A stretch of 64,000 nt of DNA from Nageia nagi (Eukaryota > Pinophyta): the NCBI GenBank assembly GCA_050084985.1, contig JBITNC010000002.1, positions 21,080,001 to 21,144,000 of the forward strand, in the 5' to 3' direction. The translations under genes were made by a program, and so were the position numbers. Below are positions 62,201-64,000 of this stretch, piece after piece. The notes beneath the pieces are model-generated. The model ran no database searches, was not told the DNA's origin, and saw nothing but the letters and a program-made list of their open reading frames with translations. The stretch's first letter is position 1, and each line of letters opens with the position of its first letter.

Positions 62201-63029
62201 ACACCTTCACCAATAATTAGAGGTGCTTCACCTTCATTCATCATCATGATGGTATAGATCCCCATCCTTTTCTAATGAATCAAGAGTTTTAGGGTTGTTT
62301 AATATCATTAGGGTTAGGGTTTTTGAGATATGGGGATCTCTCAACATTTGTCCTTATTCTCTTTTTATATATTTTTTGCTTTTCTCAGCCAAAATGCTAT
62401 CAGTATATTTATAAATCTCTAGTGTGTAATGAACTATCCCATAAGGTGATATATTTTTCACAGGTACTATTGATGAGAATTCTCTCATAGTAGAGAACCA
62501 CCCTCACTTACCAAATAGAAGGTAGAGCATATAATAATAAAACAAATTTTGTATGTGCAATCCTTTTATCAAGTAATAATGGTATAATTTATTTTGTAGG
62601 TGCAAGATTTCTTTTCCATCATCAAAACCCCAAAACCAAGGCTAGAGGGGTTTTGTGAAAATTAAGGTGCTAGTTTTGGTCCTATTAGATATTTTCCATA
62701 AATAAAATCAAGTTTGGGGTTTCAAAATTATAGGTTTTATGCTAGAGTTTTGGGGGGATAAATAAAATGATATGCATAGTAACAACATTTAACAAAATAC
62801 TATAAATTATTCTCTAGATTTGAGTAATGGAATTATTTAGTGATAGAAGAGAAACTTCTGATCTATAAAATGCGATGAATAATTTTATGGAATGCAAATA
62901 TTGACTGGTCTACTTAGTTGTTTGCACTCTTGTGCTCTCAGGTGCTCTCTCCCTCTCTCATGCTCTACAATCCAATGGTCATATATTAAAATGAAATAAA
63001 TGATATCTTTTTTAATTATGTTTAGTAGT
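62201..63029. other. Unrecognised stretch before the right inverted arm
   Basis: No coding frame or known element. A short TAGGGTTAGGGTTTTTG string at about 62328-62345 resembles two telomere-like repeats but is too short to mean anything. Confidence 0.5.
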
Positions 63030-63830
63030 AAATGCTAAGCATTTACAACAATAATTACATGTGGAGTAGGGTAAAAGTGGTAAATGCCTAACATTTACTA
63101 CGTAGTAAATGCTTAGTGATAAAGAAATTTTTATAAACTCTTGGAGATTATTGCAAAGTAATAATGAATGCACACATGTGGGACCTAGGTGAAAGAAAGG
63201 AAAATTAGTAACCATCAAGTGTTTACTACATAGTAAACGTTAGGCGATAAAGAAGTTGCAATAAACTCCATGCAATTACTACAAAGTAAAAAATAATGTG
63301 CACATGTGGGACCTAATGGAAATAGTGATAAACTCTTGGCATGTAAAAGAAAACTAATTACACAAGTGCAAAATGTTTGAAATCTCAATGGGAGAGAGAA
63401 GATGTGGTAAACATCAGGCATTTAATACTCAATAAATGCCATGCAATAGAGAAAATGTAGCAAATGCCTAGCATGTAATGATTGAAATCAAATGTGCATG
63501 TGCTATATTCAAAATCTAGGTGAGAGAGAGATGATGTGGTAAATGGTAGGTGTTTAAATCATAGATATACCTAGCATTTACAACTATAATAAAATGAAGA
63601 AGTCAAGTGTGCGGGTAACAAGGCCTATGGTAAAATCTAGGCATTTATAGCATAGAATATGCTTGGTATTTACAATGAGTAATAACACACTAGGAATTTA
63701 CTACTATAAATAATGCTTGGCATTTACAAACCCCATCAAAGACAAAAAATGGTGGACCCTACCGTCAGGCTGCATGCAAAGGTCCTTTTTCTTGATGATG
63801 TTAGAGGTATCGAGGGGTTAATTTTATGGT
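63030..63830 (-). repeat. Large inverted repeat, right arm
   Basis: Inverted counterpart of 44430-45265, with the same order of subrepeats when reverse complemented. Bases 63092-63111 form a perfect 20-bp palindrome (half CATTTACTAC) at the position equivalent to the left-arm palindrome. Similarity fades outward at about 63835 and inward at about 63030. Confidence 0.87.
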
Positions 63831-63837
63831 AGTATAG

Positions 63838-63972
63838 AAAACTCCCCTTGCACCTCATGGAAAGTCTTATGGACCTAGCACCAAAGGCACCCCTTCTCCT
63901 AAGCCTCATGTCAAATTGATCAACGTTGTGGAACTTCCCTTAAAGAGATCCTTCGCACCACCACTAAGTTGA
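63838..63972 (+). other. Short open frame outside the right arm
   Basis: 44 codons follow a TAG at 63835 and end at TGA 63970-63972. It reads PLAPHGKSYGPSTKGTPSPK and then VKLINVVELPLKRSFAPPLS. Composition is richer in G and C than around it and the reading is protein-like, but no family was recognised and it has no ATG. Confidence 0.25.
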
Positions 63973-64000
63973 CATGGAGACCTACCAACATGGATAAACA

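Larger units (their letters stand above)
44430..63830. mobile_element. Candidate giant foldback or Mutator-like element bounded by the inverted arms
   Basis: Arms composed of tandem subrepeats are typical of foldback elements, and long inverted arms also occur in Mutator-like elements. Without the nested Copia (56427-61755) the span is about 14 kb. It contains relics of host-type genes (PPR, EEIG1-like) and of a gypsy element. No transposase and no target duplication were found, so the arms could instead be two unrelated insertions of one repeat family in opposite orientation. Confidence 0.35.

Noticed and set aside
62328-62345. Telomere repeat
   Set aside because: Only about two TTAGGG-like units; plant telomeres use TTTAGGG arrays, and chance explains this.

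Overview
The window is AT-rich nuclear DNA of a seed plant. Spliceosomal introns, two copies of an expansin-like A (EXLA) gene, and nested, decayed plant transposons (Ty1/copia, Ty3/gypsy including a Tat-type element, CACTA, Mutator-like) all point to a plant. The density of old, broken LTR elements and the long gene-free stretches suggest a large genome, perhaps a gymnosperm, but that is inference and no species-level marker was recognised. Only one gene looks intact: EXLA copy 1 on the minus strand (five exons, predicted 280 aa). Nearly everything else is transposon-derived or unrecognised.

Left part (1-38.0 kb): a segmental tandem duplication. Unit 1 (about 7.6-22.3 kb) and unit 2 (about 25.4-37.6 kb) share, in the same order, a decayed Copia block, a second Copia gag/protease fragment, an AT microsatellite, part of a Mutator-like element (MULE), and EXLA with its flanks. 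Unit 1 has a complete MULE (about 13.07-18.08 kb). Unit 2 has lost about 4.8 kb, including the left half of that MULE. A CACTA element (1635-7476, 3-bp target duplication ATT) sits inside the Copia of unit 1. Bases 1-215 match 37808-38015, which follow unit 2, so a further unit may lie just left of the window. EXLA copy 2 has a single-base insertion in exon 3 that shifts the frame, so it is called a pseudogene.

Middle (38.0-44.4 kb): mostly unrecognised AT-rich DNA with a foldback MITE-like hairpin, short tandem repeats, a possible gypsy LTR with polypurine tract, a tRNA-like remnant and a diverged 635-bp tandem duplication.

Right part (44.4-63.8 kb): two inverted copies of an approximately 0.8-kb repeat, each built from subrepeats rich in the palindromic GTAAATGC/GCATTTAC motif, bracket about 19 kb. 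Between them lie a PPR pseudogene, a fragment resembling the C-terminal part of plant EEIG1/EHBP1-type proteins, triplicated exon-like repeats, an open 87-codon basic frame, and a gypsy pol remnant cut in two by a structurally complete Copia element (56427-61755, 5-bp target duplication AAAGG, both LTRs, tRNA-Met primer site). That Copia has at least six in-frame stops plus frameshifts. The inverted repeats could be termini of a very large foldback or Mutator-like element; this is the most unusual structure here and is unproven.
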